In this document: in pieces, positions 45,001-54,074 of the stretch
Numbering within the stretch: the first letter of the stretch is position 1
Layout of the letters: each line of letters opens with the position of its first letter
DNA from: Thainema sp966674685
GTDB taxonomy: Bacteria > Cyanobacteriota > Cyanobacteriia > Phormidesmidales > Phormidesmidaceae
Direction: 5' to 3'
Assembly: GCA_966674685.1 (NCBI GenBank)
Contig: CBKWJC010000024.1
Coordinates: 7,839-71,838 of the forward strand
Length of the DNA stretch: 64,000 bases
Made by a program: the position numbers and the translations under genes
Notes under the pieces: model-generated
The model's input: the letters and a program-made list of their open reading frames with translations, nothing else
Databases searched by the model: none
Told to the model about the DNA's origin: nothing

Positions 45001-45861
45001 CAGGGTAATCAGGTATGGGAAGCAGCTAATAGCCTAGACCCAATGATCAGGGTTGCGTTTCAACCGCAACATAACACAATTGTCAGTGGGGATGTAGAGG
45101 GAAAAATTCACTTTTGGAATAGTGAAACAGGGCAGGCAGCCAGACCTGCTTTGTCTGCTCACAGTGGAATGATTCTTGGTATTGCATTTAATCCAACTGG
45201 TCAAGTTATGGCTACAACCAGTAGTGATAATACTGCTAAACTTTGGAACTTTAGCCAACTTCCAACACCTATAATTATCAATCATGAAAGTGTTGTCTAT
45301 AGTGCTAGTTTCAATTCTACAGGAGAGATATTAGCAACTGCTAGTGCAGATGGTATTGTGAGGTTTTGGGACATGACTGGTAGATCTCTAGAAACTTCCA
45401 TCGAAAATGATGCTGGAGTCTCAGCAATTGCCTTTAATCCCACAAGAAATTCACTGGCTTTGGGCGATGAAAATGGAGCGGTTAAGCTATGGAATGAGGA
45501 GAGTAAGCAATTACGAAAAATTGGAGCGCATCAGAAAGGCATATGGGGTATAGACTTTAGCTCTAATGGTCAGCTTTTAGCTACAGCTAGCGATGACTTC
45601 ACCATTAAAATCTGGAAAACAGATGGCACGTTGCTAATGACGATTAAAGGGCATGATGGAAATGTTAATAGTGTCAGCTTTGATCCTCAAGATGCTCATG
45701 TTTTAGTATCTGGTGGGCAAGATGCACGAGCCATCCGCTGGATTATTGAAGATCCGACTCTACAAAGTTTTTGGACTAGAGGGTGTGAATATCTAGAAGA
45801 CTATGTAAGGATTCATTCTGATGATCCGGAAATCCCTAGAGGATTATGTGAAATTAAATAA
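42094..45861 (+). CDS. STAND NTPase with 14 WD40 repeats
   Basis: About 1255 residues from the ATG at 42094. Residues 15-50 hold a motif like that in the CHAT protein (GDKNQVIGEVVESTIYHI). The nSTAND1-type NTPase follows: SPYLGLRKFEVRDKDLFFGR, Walker A GASGSGKS (about 109-116), Walker B WLIFIDQFEELF (about 189-200), then a helical arm. One transmembrane helix (WVSGFLALSSGLAVFAGYQW, about 547-566) precedes 14 WD40 repeats, from WEGHSDAVNSVSFSQDG to KGHDGNVNSVSFDPQD, enough for two seven-bladed propellers as a sensor. A ligand-induced, ATP-driven assembly is expected. GC-rich codons with four HIP1 sites mark the NTPase; the WD40 part is AT-rich and has none. Confidence 0.92.
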   Translation: MSHPADPDDVSSQRSTQQSTEGDKNQVIGEVVESTIYHISDTGHITINQAQNLPSIAETIKAQPLIQRSPYLGLRKFEVRDKDLFFGRDQLISRLLSRLQETPFLLILGASGSGKSSLVRAGLIPNLSHVLGTGFRELIFTPDRDPFDSFRSSLRSAGFRQADLESLQTGQPETIVQVVRSLKSADEDWLIFIDQFEELFTLCQNLQQRQAFVNGLIQLVQSELPSLRLVLAMRADFLDRLGAYPQLTGILQRSELITDMGNDELRLAIEKPAAHHGVVLEPELTEEVIHDLKGRPDTVSEAERVSLPLLQYTLKLLWENSEDLIRDRTLRVSTYRSLGGVRGALQRHVDEIYAPLPDEQKQAAKHIFLQLVDVTSADAGTTAVGKAVSRRAALSEFSSAEQEVLRRLVDAGLLVSDDPETHAGLLSPDTPSRDRKATVELAHETLIDAWDTLKAWIEESRPLIRTKNQLREDAHRWHEMYQTNRAQAEAELWQGRKLQWLLSQKQEIEARFGQFKSKELQFIEACEELCDRAQRQKERRLRQTIAWVSGFLALSSGLAVFAGYQWLLAKQEQIKAQSQAAQTQFVVNPNTLDSLIEALKAAEAYRRTPKLFGTAKLEPVVMEALTQSVYWVREKNRWEGHSDAVNSVSFSQDGTTLATGSDDTTVRLWSYDGKPLFSSLEGHTDAVMGVSISPDGTKVASVSRDRTLKLWDVKSGQLLQDISPAHNDEVYSATFNSTGTLLATTSEDQTIQLWTIRNNTIQKSSVRFSKHISPVRAVAFSPNGQVVASGSDNGQLMLWNLQGNLLVEPINAHHNGFILGISFNQNGYFATAGDENGHGVVKLWDTTGQLIREFVGNRATFLNVQFSPNKDLVVAADAAGVIHLWHLDGTKIGDFKRKDSSRANSISFGSNGLIAVGSEDNSIELWNLGSPLVSFLQGHTQVVQGVAVSPINGKIATASEDGTVRLWSPQGNQVWEAANSLDPMIRVAFQPQHNTIVSGDVEGKIHFWNSETGQAARPALSAHSGMILGIAFNPTGQVMATTSSDNTAKLWNFSQLPTPIIINHESVVYSASFNSTGEILATASADGIVRFWDMTGRSLETSIENDAGVSAIAFNPTRNSLALGDENGAVKLWNEESKQLRKIGAHQKGIWGIDFSSNGQLLATASDDFTIKIWKTDGTLLMTIKGHDGNVNSVSFDPQDAHVLVSGGQDARAIRWIIEDPTLQSFWTRGCEYLEDYVRIHSDDPEIPRGLCEIK

Positions 45862-45920
45862 TTTTACACCTAGATTGAGAATAAAATAATAGGCAGCTTA
45901 AAACCAAGGAGAGAATTGCC

Positions 45921-48900
45921 ATGCCAGATAAACATGATAACGACAAAAATCAGCGCAATCCAAAAATTAACTGGAAGCAAAAAGGCTTTGGTTGGGTGCC
46001 AGATTATCCAGATATTCGGGATTTTTACCCTGTTCCGTCAACTGACCCCGATAAGTCTCAGTTGCAAAAGGAAGTACAAAAAGAAAGTATATCTAATACT
46101 ATAGACGATTTAGCAAATGCATTAATTAGAGCACTTGATTCTTTGAATCAAAGAATACCAAATTCTAATAATTTAGAACAAGATGATGTTTTAAAGGTAA
46201 TAGAAGAGTTAAAAGATAAGGCCTATGGCAATGTTAGATTTAATCCAGTAAAAGTATATCGAGTTCTGAGAAGAGATATCATAAATCAAGATATTAATGG
46301 GAAAAATCAAGGTTCGATAAATGAACAAAGACAAAAATCAAGAGAGCAACAAGAAGAAGTTGTTCAGATCAGAAGATGCTTGTACTCTTTAATTAAGAAG
46401 AGCGTTCTTTCTAAGCCTAATTGTAGTTATGAATTGATTAAGAGAAGTATTCTTTCTGAATCCGATTTCAATTATGAAGAAGAGTTATCATACTGTAGAA
46501 AACTGTTTGATCGATTTTCAGAACCAGAATTTGAGATTCAATGGCTTACTGAACCAAAGTTTGACGTAAATCTTACGATTCTGGTATGTGCATTTCAACA
46601 CAAATTCAACTTACGCGTAGATGGAATTGTTGGTATTAATACTCTTTTGACATTAGAGAGATGCTTAGTTTATAAAGTTTTAAGCGAAGATGAGCATGAT
46701 TTTATTAAAAATGGTTTATCAATAGATCAAGCTAAATTAAAAGAAATTCGTCAACAAGAGATTAGAAAACTTAAAAAATACTTATCAGATTTTAGCTTTA
46801 TATCTAAAGAAAATTTACCCTTAAATGGAGGATCTTGGGATGATTGGAAGGAAAGTCCAGAGTTCGACGAAACAGCCAAATTTCTCGTAAAGCAGTTTCA
46901 AAAAGAGAGAAAATTGTTTAGCGATGGAGTAGTTCGTTATGATACTCTTATAAAGTTAAACGAATGTATTGCTAATTTAAAGAAATCTGATTCAAATTCA
47001 TCGTGCCAAGATAACTCAAGAAATACTGAACCTGATAATCCAGCAAGGCTTGTTACAGTTTCTTCTCTGATTCCAAATGAAATATTTGAGGCTTTAGTTG
47101 ATAAGTTTTTTGATTCTTTTAATCTTGGCGATCAGTATGATCAGCTTTCACTTGACAAAAACACTTTAGATGAGTTGGTTTTATCTTTGATTTCAGCTGA
47201 ATTAGTTTCATTTTTAGTTTCACCTGTTCAAAAAGTAAACGATTTTGAAGAATCAGAAACTGGCTCAAAAGAAGAGTCTGAAACTATAAAAAGTTGCTTA
47301 AAAGAAGAAATCAAAAAAATAAATTTTACTCGCGATAGTCTAATTAATATTGTCAAGAATCAATTTATTATTACTGATTCAATCATTGCTGTTATTTTAA
47401 TACTAATATCTCCTTTGACAGAAAATAGTAATCTTAAAAAAGCGGCATTGGAAGGTATAGAAAAGTTTAAGCAACTGCTTGATCCTACTTTCTTTGGGGA
47501 AGCTTATCGCGACAATAAAATATCTCTCCAAAATTCTGATCAAAAGAATGAGGCGACGAGCTTTCATTTAAAGCAACTTGCTTGGTCATCTCTTCAAAGA
47601 TCCTTGATAACCTTGAATTTTGAGAGAGATGAAGAAATAGTTCGATTACGTGAATTAGGTGATGAGAAAGATGGCAAAGAAGATCAGATTAGTAAGCAGA
47701 AGGGAAGTATTCTTGAGAATTTAATCTTTTATGCTTTATTTGAAAGAGTATTTTTTCAATGGGGAAGCTCCATTTTTGCTTGGAATAAATTGGGGGATTC
47801 TCAAAAAAAATATCCTGATATAAAAAAGAGAATGAAGGAAGGATTATTAGCTTTTTCAAAAAAAGAGCATTTTAGACTAGTTATTAATCAGAAAACCTAC
47901 CAAGAAGAAAAGCATTTTTTACTAGCCGAAGTTTTACCAACTGATCCAAATCATCCGCCTGAAACTAAACCTTTAGATCAAAACCCTGTTCAGCAAGGGG
48001 AATCATCTAGTTGTGAAGTGGTTTCGCAATCATTCAGTGCTCTGGACAGTCCAGAAATCATCTTACCTATTTCTTCCCAAACTTTTATCAAGAAGAATTC
48101 GAGCGATGATTTGAAAGAAATGTATTTTTTACTACCAGGAGCAGTAGATCTTAGCTATTGGTGTTCTCCGATAGAGGATCAAGGATCTTTGAATGCTTGT
48201 ACCGCTTGTGCAGGAGTCGGATTACTAGAATATTTTGCCAAACGAACCTTTGGCGAGTTTGAAGATCTATCTACCCTCTTTCTCTACAAAGCCGCTCGGG
48301 ATCTGAGACAGAGATTTGGGGATGTGGGTGCCCCCCTGCGCGACACCATGCGAAGCATGATTTTGTTTGGTGTTCCTCCAGAGCAATATTGGCCGTATCA
48401 ACCCGAAAATGTGGATGAAGAACCGCCTGCATTGTGCTATTCCTATGCTCAGAACTATCAAACTCTGAAGTATTTTCGACTAGATCGGGCTGACATCTCA
48501 ACACGAGATTTGCTGTTAAAAGTCAAAGCAGTCTTGGCCGCAGGATTTCCCTGCATGTTTGGTTTTACAGCTTACACATCAATCTATGAAGAGGAAAATG
48601 TCAAAAATGGATTTATTCCTTTTCCGAACCGTAAGCGTGATCGCGTAGCAGGAGGACATGCAGTTATGGCAGTAGGCTACAACGATTTCAAACCTTTGCC
48701 TTACCCTGATGGGACAGAGCGTTCTGGAGCCTTGCTTATCCGAAATTCTTGGGGTCGAGAATGGGGCTTAGGCGGTTATGGTTGGTTGCCCTATGATTAT
48801 GTTCTTAACGGCTTAACCGGAGATTGGTGGTCGCTGCTGAAAGCAGAATGGTTTGGACAAGGCTATTTTGGACTAGAGGCTCGTAATCCTGGCGATCCAC

Positions 48901-48938
48901 CGCCGGAGAACAAGCCAGGAAACTCCACTACTAACTAA
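45921..48938 (+). CDS. Papain-like (C1) cysteine protease with long N-terminal region
   Basis: A 1005-residue protein starting behind AAGGAGAG, 59 bp after the STAND gene. The opening KGFGWVPDYPDIRDFYPV is typical of bacterial C1 peptidases. The catalytic domain is at the C-terminus (about 735-985): DQGSLNACTACAG with Cys760, GGHAVMAVGYND with His913 and IRNSWGREWGLGGYGWLPYDY with Asn942. Between lie AT-rich, charged, helical regions and two segments like peptidoglycan-binding repeats (FQHKFNLRVDGIVGINTLLT about 230; FQKERKLFSDGVVRYDTLIK about 332). Papain activity is well supported. The role with the upstream CHAT and STAND proteins is inferred from position only. No signal peptide is visible. 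Confidence 0.9.
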   Translation: MPDKHDNDKNQRNPKINWKQKGFGWVPDYPDIRDFYPVPSTDPDKSQLQKEVQKESISNTIDDLANALIRALDSLNQRIPNSNNLEQDDVLKVIEELKDKAYGNVRFNPVKVYRVLRRDIINQDINGKNQGSINEQRQKSREQQEEVVQIRRCLYSLIKKSVLSKPNCSYELIKRSILSESDFNYEEELSYCRKLFDRFSEPEFEIQWLTEPKFDVNLTILVCAFQHKFNLRVDGIVGINTLLTLERCLVYKVLSEDEHDFIKNGLSIDQAKLKEIRQQEIRKLKKYLSDFSFISKENLPLNGGSWDDWKESPEFDETAKFLVKQFQKERKLFSDGVVRYDTLIKLNECIANLKKSDSNSSCQDNSRNTEPDNPARLVTVSSLIPNEIFEALVDKFFDSFNLGDQYDQLSLDKNTLDELVLSLISAELVSFLVSPVQKVNDFEESETGSKEESETIKSCLKEEIKKINFTRDSLINIVKNQFIITDSIIAVILILISPLTENSNLKKAALEGIEKFKQLLDPTFFGEAYRDNKISLQNSDQKNEATSFHLKQLAWSSLQRSLITLNFERDEEIVRLRELGDEKDGKEDQISKQKGSILENLIFYALFERVFFQWGSSIFAWNKLGDSQKKYPDIKKRMKEGLLAFSKKEHFRLVINQKTYQEEKHFLLAEVLPTDPNHPPETKPLDQNPVQQGESSSCEVVSQSFSALDSPEIILPISSQTFIKKNSSDDLKEMYFLLPGAVDLSYWCSPIEDQGSLNACTACAGVGLLEYFAKRTFGEFEDLSTLFLYKAARDLRQRFGDVGAPLRDTMRSMILFGVPPEQYWPYQPENVDEEPPALCYSYAQNYQTLKYFRLDRADISTRDLLLKVKAVLAAGFPCMFGFTAYTSIYEEENVKNGFIPFPNRKRDRVAGGHAVMAVGYNDFKPLPYPDGTERSGALLIRNSWGREWGLGGYGWLPYDYVLNGLTGDWWSLLKAEWFGQGYFGLEARNPGDPPPENKPGNSTTN

Positions 48939-48981
48939 ATATTGCAAACTTCATTATAGTTCAACACATATATAGTCAGAA

Positions 48982-49659
48982 CTAGACATCATGCACCTTT
49001 GGACAAGCCGTGGCCTCTGACTTAGCTGTTGCACACTGTGCTACTAGGCAGGGTTGGTGATAGGCGTCTTCGGTTTCTAGTGGGGGTGGCATTTGGCCGA
49101 AGACCATTTCGCAGCTAAAGTCGTCGAAGTTTGGAGTCATGGTGAGGGGGATGCCAAATTTTTTGGTGAAGAAGTCTTGAGTTGGTAGCTTGCACATGTT
49201 GATGCACATGCCGACGCAGCGGCTGTTGTCGAGGTAGCGACACTTTTTGATGTGGACGCCGCTGTTTTGGGTGACAATGTTGCCGTGATCGTCCTTAATT
49301 TCAACGGTTCGGACTTCGCATTCACCCACTAGCCACTCGAAGAGGAGGGTGGCAAACCAGGCGTTGAGTTCGCAAACTAGTCGGGTTGGGGAGAATAGAT
49401 TACGCACTAGCCACAGGGCGGAACTTGGTACAAGGGACTTCAGGACTACGGCGACAAGCTGCTGTTGTTCTTGAGCGTTGCGTCCTTGCATAATCTGTCT
49501 AGACAAGTCTACAAAGCCGTCATAGCCCGATTGTCGGGCAGACTTACCTACTGCGTTCGCCATTTTGCGGCTGAACAGCCAGATAAACAGCCGATCAAAC
49601 CAGTTGTCATGGTAGGTTTCTGGTTCAGGTGGTTGAGTGGGGTTCGGGGTACCAGTCAT
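48982..49659 (-). CDS. DUF4033 protein, beta-carotene isomerase D27-like
   Basis: A 225-residue protein. The diagnostic segments are YHDNWFDRLFIWLFSRKMA, SGYDGFVDLSRQIMQGR and the Cys-rich tail: KKCRYLDNSRCVGMCINMCK, LPTQDFFTKKFGIPLTMTPN, FDDFSCEMVFGQMPPP and QPCLVAQC. This fits DUF4033, the family of plant DWARF27 carotenoid isomerase in strigolactone synthesis. Cyanobacterial homologues are thought to isomerise carotenoids, or have an Fe-linked redox role; the reaction here is unproven. It is convergent with the protease gene and divergent from the next gene. An in-frame extension of Cys codons near the end suggests metal binding. Confidence 0.92.
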   Translation of the reverse strand: MTGTPNPTQPPEPETYHDNWFDRLFIWLFSRKMANAVGKSARQSGYDGFVDLSRQIMQGRNAQEQQQLVAVVLKSLVPSSALWLVRNLFSPTRLVCELNAWFATLLFEWLVGECEVRTVEIKDDHGNIVTQNSGVHIKKCRYLDNSRCVGMCINMCKLPTQDFFTKKFGIPLTMTPNFDDFSCEMVFGQMPPPLETEDAYHQPCLVAQCATAKSEATACPKVHDV

Positions 49660-49771
49660 AGACGAACAGAGCAGCCAGCGAATGGACAGCCCAGCTTTTT
49701 GCGTAATTTTCTAAGATTAAACAGAGCTATCCTAACAGCAATTCTGCAACAACAACTAAACTGAGAACCGC

Positions 49772-52700
49772 ATGAGCGCTTTAGATCAATTTTGGGCATT
49801 GGTCGGCTGGGTCTTTACCCTCAATCCTAAGGTCTTTGAACGGGTTGCTACTCTACCGAAGGGATGGGTGGCTGCTCTGATCGTTGTATTTTCGGCAGGT
49901 GTGGCTCAGGCGGTTGCTCAGAGCATCATTCTGTTTATTAATCGGGTGAAGCCGATTCGGTTTATTTTTAGTCTGCTGATTAATACGGTGCTGTATGTGG
50001 CGGGCTTTGTGTTTATTGTGCTGAGCACTTGGCTGATTACGCTGCTGCCTTGGACGGTGCATGTGCCGCTGCTCAAGCTGGCTGTCGTGATTGGGATTGC
50101 CTATGCGCCGCTGGTCTTTAGCTTTTTGGGCGCATTACCCTACTTGGGAGTGCCGATTCTCACGGGATTGTCGATTTGGCACCTGTTGGCGATGGTCGTG
50201 GGGGTGGCCGCGATCGCAACTATCAACACAAGTACCGCCTTTAGCTACCTGGCCTTTGGCTGGATTATCCTCCAGATCTTGCAGCAAACGGTGGGACAGC
50301 CAATTGCCGACTTTGGCCGCTGGCTGGCGGATCGAACGGCTGGCGTAGCTCTGGTTCGCAGTCGGCAGGAACTAATTGAACTGCTGAGGAGCGATCTGCG
50401 ACAGGCGTCTAATCCATTCATTCAACCCTCACTACAGAATACAGCTCCAGCTAGTGCCACAGCGACCGATGAGAGTTGGGGAACTGCACCTGCGGCTCAG
50501 AGATCAGGGGCAAGTGCGATCGCAGATCCACCCATAGATCTACCCATAGATCCATCCATCGATTCATCCACAGATCTATCGAGTCCTCCAGTAGCCAACG
50601 CCAGATCCTCAGATCAATCAACTTCTAGAGCAACGAAAGCTAAGCCTGCTCGCCCCTCATCGCAACGCAATAAAATCCGAACCGTATTTGGGCTGCTGGG
50701 CATGGGGTTGATGACGGTCTGCATTGTCATCCTGTTAGAGCCAGTGCGGGAGTGGCTGCTGGGTGGATATAATCTGCTGCCGGGATTCCTGCAATTTGGG
50801 CTGGATGTGTTTTGGATTGGAGTTGTCGCGATTGTAGTATCAGGGCTGCTGGCACCGCTGGAAGCCCTTGGCTGGTGGGCAGGCTGGTACAAGGATGAAG
50901 TGGACATGACGGTCAATGCGGGAGAGCTAGCAACGCCCGTTGACGAGACAGATTCCATCTCTCGCTACATTGTTTACCTAGACGGCATTGGCAAGTCTAC
51001 GTTTGAGTACCTGCCCGATGTGGAAGACTTTCTAGCTGCGCTGATTGAGAAGCTGCCATCAGATATAGCCCTGATTCGGGGCATCATGCCCTACTCAGTA
51101 CTGAATAATCCTCTCAATGAAGATCGTCCCTTGGCTTTTTTGTGGCGATTGACGGAGAAGTTACGCGGCTCGAATCCAGATAGCCTGCTAGGTCTGATGG
51201 TGAATATTCGCAACACCATCATTGTGGCAGTTTCAGCCGACCAGCGCTATGGCCCGCTCTATAACCGGGGAATCGCCCAGGTGGTGTATAACGGGTTGCT
51301 GAAAAATGGCTATCAGCTCGGTAGCAGCACGCCTATAACGCTGATGGGCTTTAGCGGCGGGGCACAAATGGCAGCAGCCTGTGCGCCCTTTTTGAAACGG
51401 GCACTGAGTGCGCCGATTGATGTAATTTCCCTGGGCGGCGTCATCAGCGGCAACTGCAACGTTCTAGAACTTGAGCATCTTTATCACTTAATGGGTGATA
51501 GGGACAGCGTAGAAAAGCTGGGTCTAATGTTTCCTGGTCGCTGGCCGCTCTTTTTTCTGTCGTACTGGAATCGGGCTAAGCGACGGGGCAAAATCAGCAT
51601 TATGTCGCTTGGCCCAGTCGGGCATCAACTGCCGGGTGGCATGATGGATCCAGAGTTCCAGCTAGCGGATGGCCGCACAGCTTTAGAGCAGACAGTGGAT
51701 GCAATTCAGGCAGCGCTAGATGGCGATATTCTAGAAGATGAGGAACTGGCGGAACGCAAGCCCAGCAACTACAGCCTGTATCAACAAGCTGAGTTTAATC
51801 GCTATACCTACTATCCTGCACAGCAGGTCGTGTCCTCTAATTACCGCCCAATCTCCACTTGGATGGGACGGCTGATCTTGCCGCAGCATGATGAGCGCCG
51901 CCGCGTCAGGGGCGTATGGTTCAAAGTCTATCATGCGTCACCAGAGCAAGCCGATCTAGTTGGTCAAGTTGTCAAACTCCAGTGGGGCGGCGATCCTCGC
52001 CTCCAGCGCTACGTGAGAGCGACCCGTCAAGATGTCCACTTCAGTGCGGAGGCTGTCTATACGAGTCGCTTTGGGGGACTGATTCATCCCAATCGTCTCA
52101 ACCATTGGCAGCAGGTCGATCCGCTGGAATCACTAGCAGCATCTCATCCTGTTGATGATGTGATTGTGGCGCTACCAGAAAACGGCGTTATGGTCATGCG
52201 GAATCAGACTGACAGCACGACGCAGCCAGAACAGCGACAGAACTATAATGGTGCGATCGCACTTCAAATTAGCTCACCACCAATGGTTATCACTGGCCGC
52301 TACTACGGTCTGGTGCAGTTTCAGGGCAGCGTTGATGACTCGGATCAGTATCGCGTGATTCACTTCAATCCGGCGTCGCGTCAGTTTGATGGCGAAGAGG
52401 AAGTGGTTCTACTGCCGCAGGTGGTGGCCGATCAAAATGATTCGTTTCCATCGGTCAATCATCAAGTTGAAGCATCACCTCTGAATGAAACGGGCTGGTA
52501 TATCTACGGAGCCCAGAATCGAGCTGGACAGTTTGTGGTTCAATCCCTCGCGCCGCGATCGCTGTTGCGCTTACAGCCAGAGCGGGTAATTAGTGGCGCA
52601 GATGCAGGCTATAAGTTCATTCATCAGGAAACCTGGTCAGATGTTGCTGCTCAGAAAGGACAAATTCAGTCGGTGCTGATAGCTACAGAACTCAATGCCT

Positions 52701-53575
52701 CTCCCCAAGCGGCAATTGACGATTGGCAGGAAGGCGATCAGGCACTTTTGCTCCATGTCTACGGCGGCATCGGTGGTAAAAAGAAAGAACCCGCAGCGGC
52801 GTCTCCCCTGTTCTTTGGCCACTTTGCCTACGGCTTAGCGGAAGTAGTGCGTGAACCGATTACAAGTGACCTTTGCTTTAATATTCGCTACTACCAGGTC
52901 TACACCAACAACACTGATGGTTTGCCTGCTGGAGCGCTGCACTGGTCTCGCTATATGGGAGACCGTCAGTTTGGCTGGATGGGATCGCGACCTGTTGCGG
53001 ATATTTTAATTAAGCACGATGCCTTTACAGGCTACTATGACAGCCCCACAGGCCAAAAGCAGTCACCGCTGAATCTCATGCTGAATCAGCTCTACGTGAT
53101 GCTAGCTCGCTATCGGATTGGCGACGGTACGGGTGGCACCTATGTCGGCATTGCCAACAACTGCGCCCAGGATTCAAATCGAGCGCTCTTTGCCAGTCTC
53201 AAGCAAATTGAACACTTAATGCAGCTTCAGTCGGATTGGCTGTATACCTGGCGAAATCAGTATCCTGACCAGTGGCAGCGTTTCCAGCAGCTCATTCAGC
53301 TAGAGCGATCGCTCAAACATCAGCTTCAGCCCTTTGGCAGTCCTCGAACCGATTGGGAGCGCAATGAGTACAATCTGGGCAGTTCTCTAGAGGATAAGCC
53401 AATTCGCAATTTAATCTCTGGGCTGACTAGCTGGCGGACGCTGCTGCCTCGACTGGCTTGCGATCGCATTGCCCAGGTTTTTCTGCAACAAGGAGCCTCG
53501 GTTTGGGTGCTGCGAACCAATCAGGTGGGCGGTTATGATCCAGATATTGAGCCAATTGCACCGATGACGCTGTAA
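49772..53575 (+). CDS. Large membrane protein with alpha/beta-hydrolase-like domain
   Basis: A 1267-residue protein with the following parts. Residues 1-190 contain about five transmembrane helices (AALIVVFSAGVAQAVAQSII, FIFSLLINTVLYVAGFVFIV and so on). A disordered Ser/Asp/Pro-rich linker spans about 215-295 (IDLPIDPSIDSSTDLSSPP). Two or three more helices cover about 300-375. A soluble region then looks like an alpha/beta hydrolase: IVYLDGIGKSTFEYLPDV, TPITLMGFSGGAQMAAACAP with nucleophile-elbow Ser528, and LGPVGHQLPGG with His618. A further 600 residues follow, without a domain I can name, ending WVLRTNQVGGYDPDI. I do not recognise the family beyond cyanobacterial hypothetical proteins. 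Confidence 0.8.
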   Translation: MSALDQFWALVGWVFTLNPKVFERVATLPKGWVAALIVVFSAGVAQAVAQSIILFINRVKPIRFIFSLLINTVLYVAGFVFIVLSTWLITLLPWTVHVPLLKLAVVIGIAYAPLVFSFLGALPYLGVPILTGLSIWHLLAMVVGVAAIATINTSTAFSYLAFGWIILQILQQTVGQPIADFGRWLADRTAGVALVRSRQELIELLRSDLRQASNPFIQPSLQNTAPASATATDESWGTAPAAQRSGASAIADPPIDLPIDPSIDSSTDLSSPPVANARSSDQSTSRATKAKPARPSSQRNKIRTVFGLLGMGLMTVCIVILLEPVREWLLGGYNLLPGFLQFGLDVFWIGVVAIVVSGLLAPLEALGWWAGWYKDEVDMTVNAGELATPVDETDSISRYIVYLDGIGKSTFEYLPDVEDFLAALIEKLPSDIALIRGIMPYSVLNNPLNEDRPLAFLWRLTEKLRGSNPDSLLGLMVNIRNTIIVAVSADQRYGPLYNRGIAQVVYNGLLKNGYQLGSSTPITLMGFSGGAQMAAACAPFLKRALSAPIDVISLGGVISGNCNVLELEHLYHLMGDRDSVEKLGLMFPGRWPLFFLSYWNRAKRRGKISIMSLGPVGHQLPGGMMDPEFQLADGRTALEQTVDAIQAALDGDILEDEELAERKPSNYSLYQQAEFNRYTYYPAQQVVSSNYRPISTWMGRLILPQHDERRRVRGVWFKVYHASPEQADLVGQVVKLQWGGDPRLQRYVRATRQDVHFSAEAVYTSRFGGLIHPNRLNHWQQVDPLESLAASHPVDDVIVALPENGVMVMRNQTDSTTQPEQRQNYNGAIALQISSPPMVITGRYYGLVQFQGSVDDSDQYRVIHFNPASRQFDGEEEVVLLPQVVADQNDSFPSVNHQVEASPLNETGWYIYGAQNRAGQFVVQSLAPRSLLRLQPERVISGADAGYKFIHQETWSDVAAQKGQIQSVLIATELNASPQAAIDDWQEGDQALLLHVYGGIGGKKKEPAAASPLFFGHFAYGLAEVVREPITSDLCFNIRYYQVYTNNTDGLPAGALHWSRYMGDRQFGWMGSRPVADILIKHDAFTGYYDSPTGQKQSPLNLMLNQLYVMLARYRIGDGTGGTYVGIANNCAQDSNRALFASLKQIEHLMQLQSDWLYTWRNQYPDQWQRFQQLIQLERSLKHQLQPFGSPRTDWERNEYNLGSSLEDKPIRNLISGLTSWRTLLPRLACDRIAQVFLQQGASVWVLRTNQVGGYDPDIEPIAPMTL

Positions 53576-53612
53576 TTGATATACCGACCGATACTGCCGG
53601 AACAAGTTCAAG

Positions 53613-53927
53613 ATGGCGAATTATCCTACCACTCCCGATGGCCGCTACTTTGTCGTGAAAGGTCGGCTCTGGCGCTGCACCAATCCGCACCTTGATGACT
53701 TGACTCGCCAGCAGTTTGTTCATGAACTGATGTCAGCTCGGCGAGCCGTTAAGCAGGCTAAGCAAGCAGATGACGACGTTGCGCTTAAAGCCGCTCGCCA
53801 AAAAGTTCATGCTGCAAAGGTGGCGCTGGGTGAGCGAGGCCCTGTCTGGTGGAGGGATGGCGCTCCAGATTACAATCAGCACTTGGTTAAGAATACGCCC
53901 TATGCTGGTTGGTATGCAGCCCGGTAG
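53613..53927 (+). CDS. Small conserved hypothetical protein
   Basis: A 104-residue basic protein, 37 bp after the membrane protein. It opens GRYFVVKGRLWRCTNPHL, has a coiled helical middle (LMSARRAVKQAKQADDDVAL) and ends ALGERGPVWWRDGAPDYNQH and TPYAGWYA. This is a widely conserved small bacterial protein of unknown function, often annotated only as hypothetical (recollection). Cytoplasmic, with no catalytic motif seen. Confidence 0.82.
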   Translation: MANYPTTPDGRYFVVKGRLWRCTNPHLDDLTRQQFVHELMSARRAVKQAKQADDDVALKAARQKVHAAKVALGERGPVWWRDGAPDYNQHLVKNTPYAGWYAAR

Positions 53928-54074
53928 GTCACTGGTCGTATTTGTGGGAAAGGGGCTTAGGCTTCTTGTTCAGTGCAGCTTTATATACTCAGGTATTGCT
54001 TAATCTTTACTGCTAAAAGCGTGAAGAAAATCTAAATTTTTATTGAAAATTCAGCTAAAGAATATTGCAGCATA

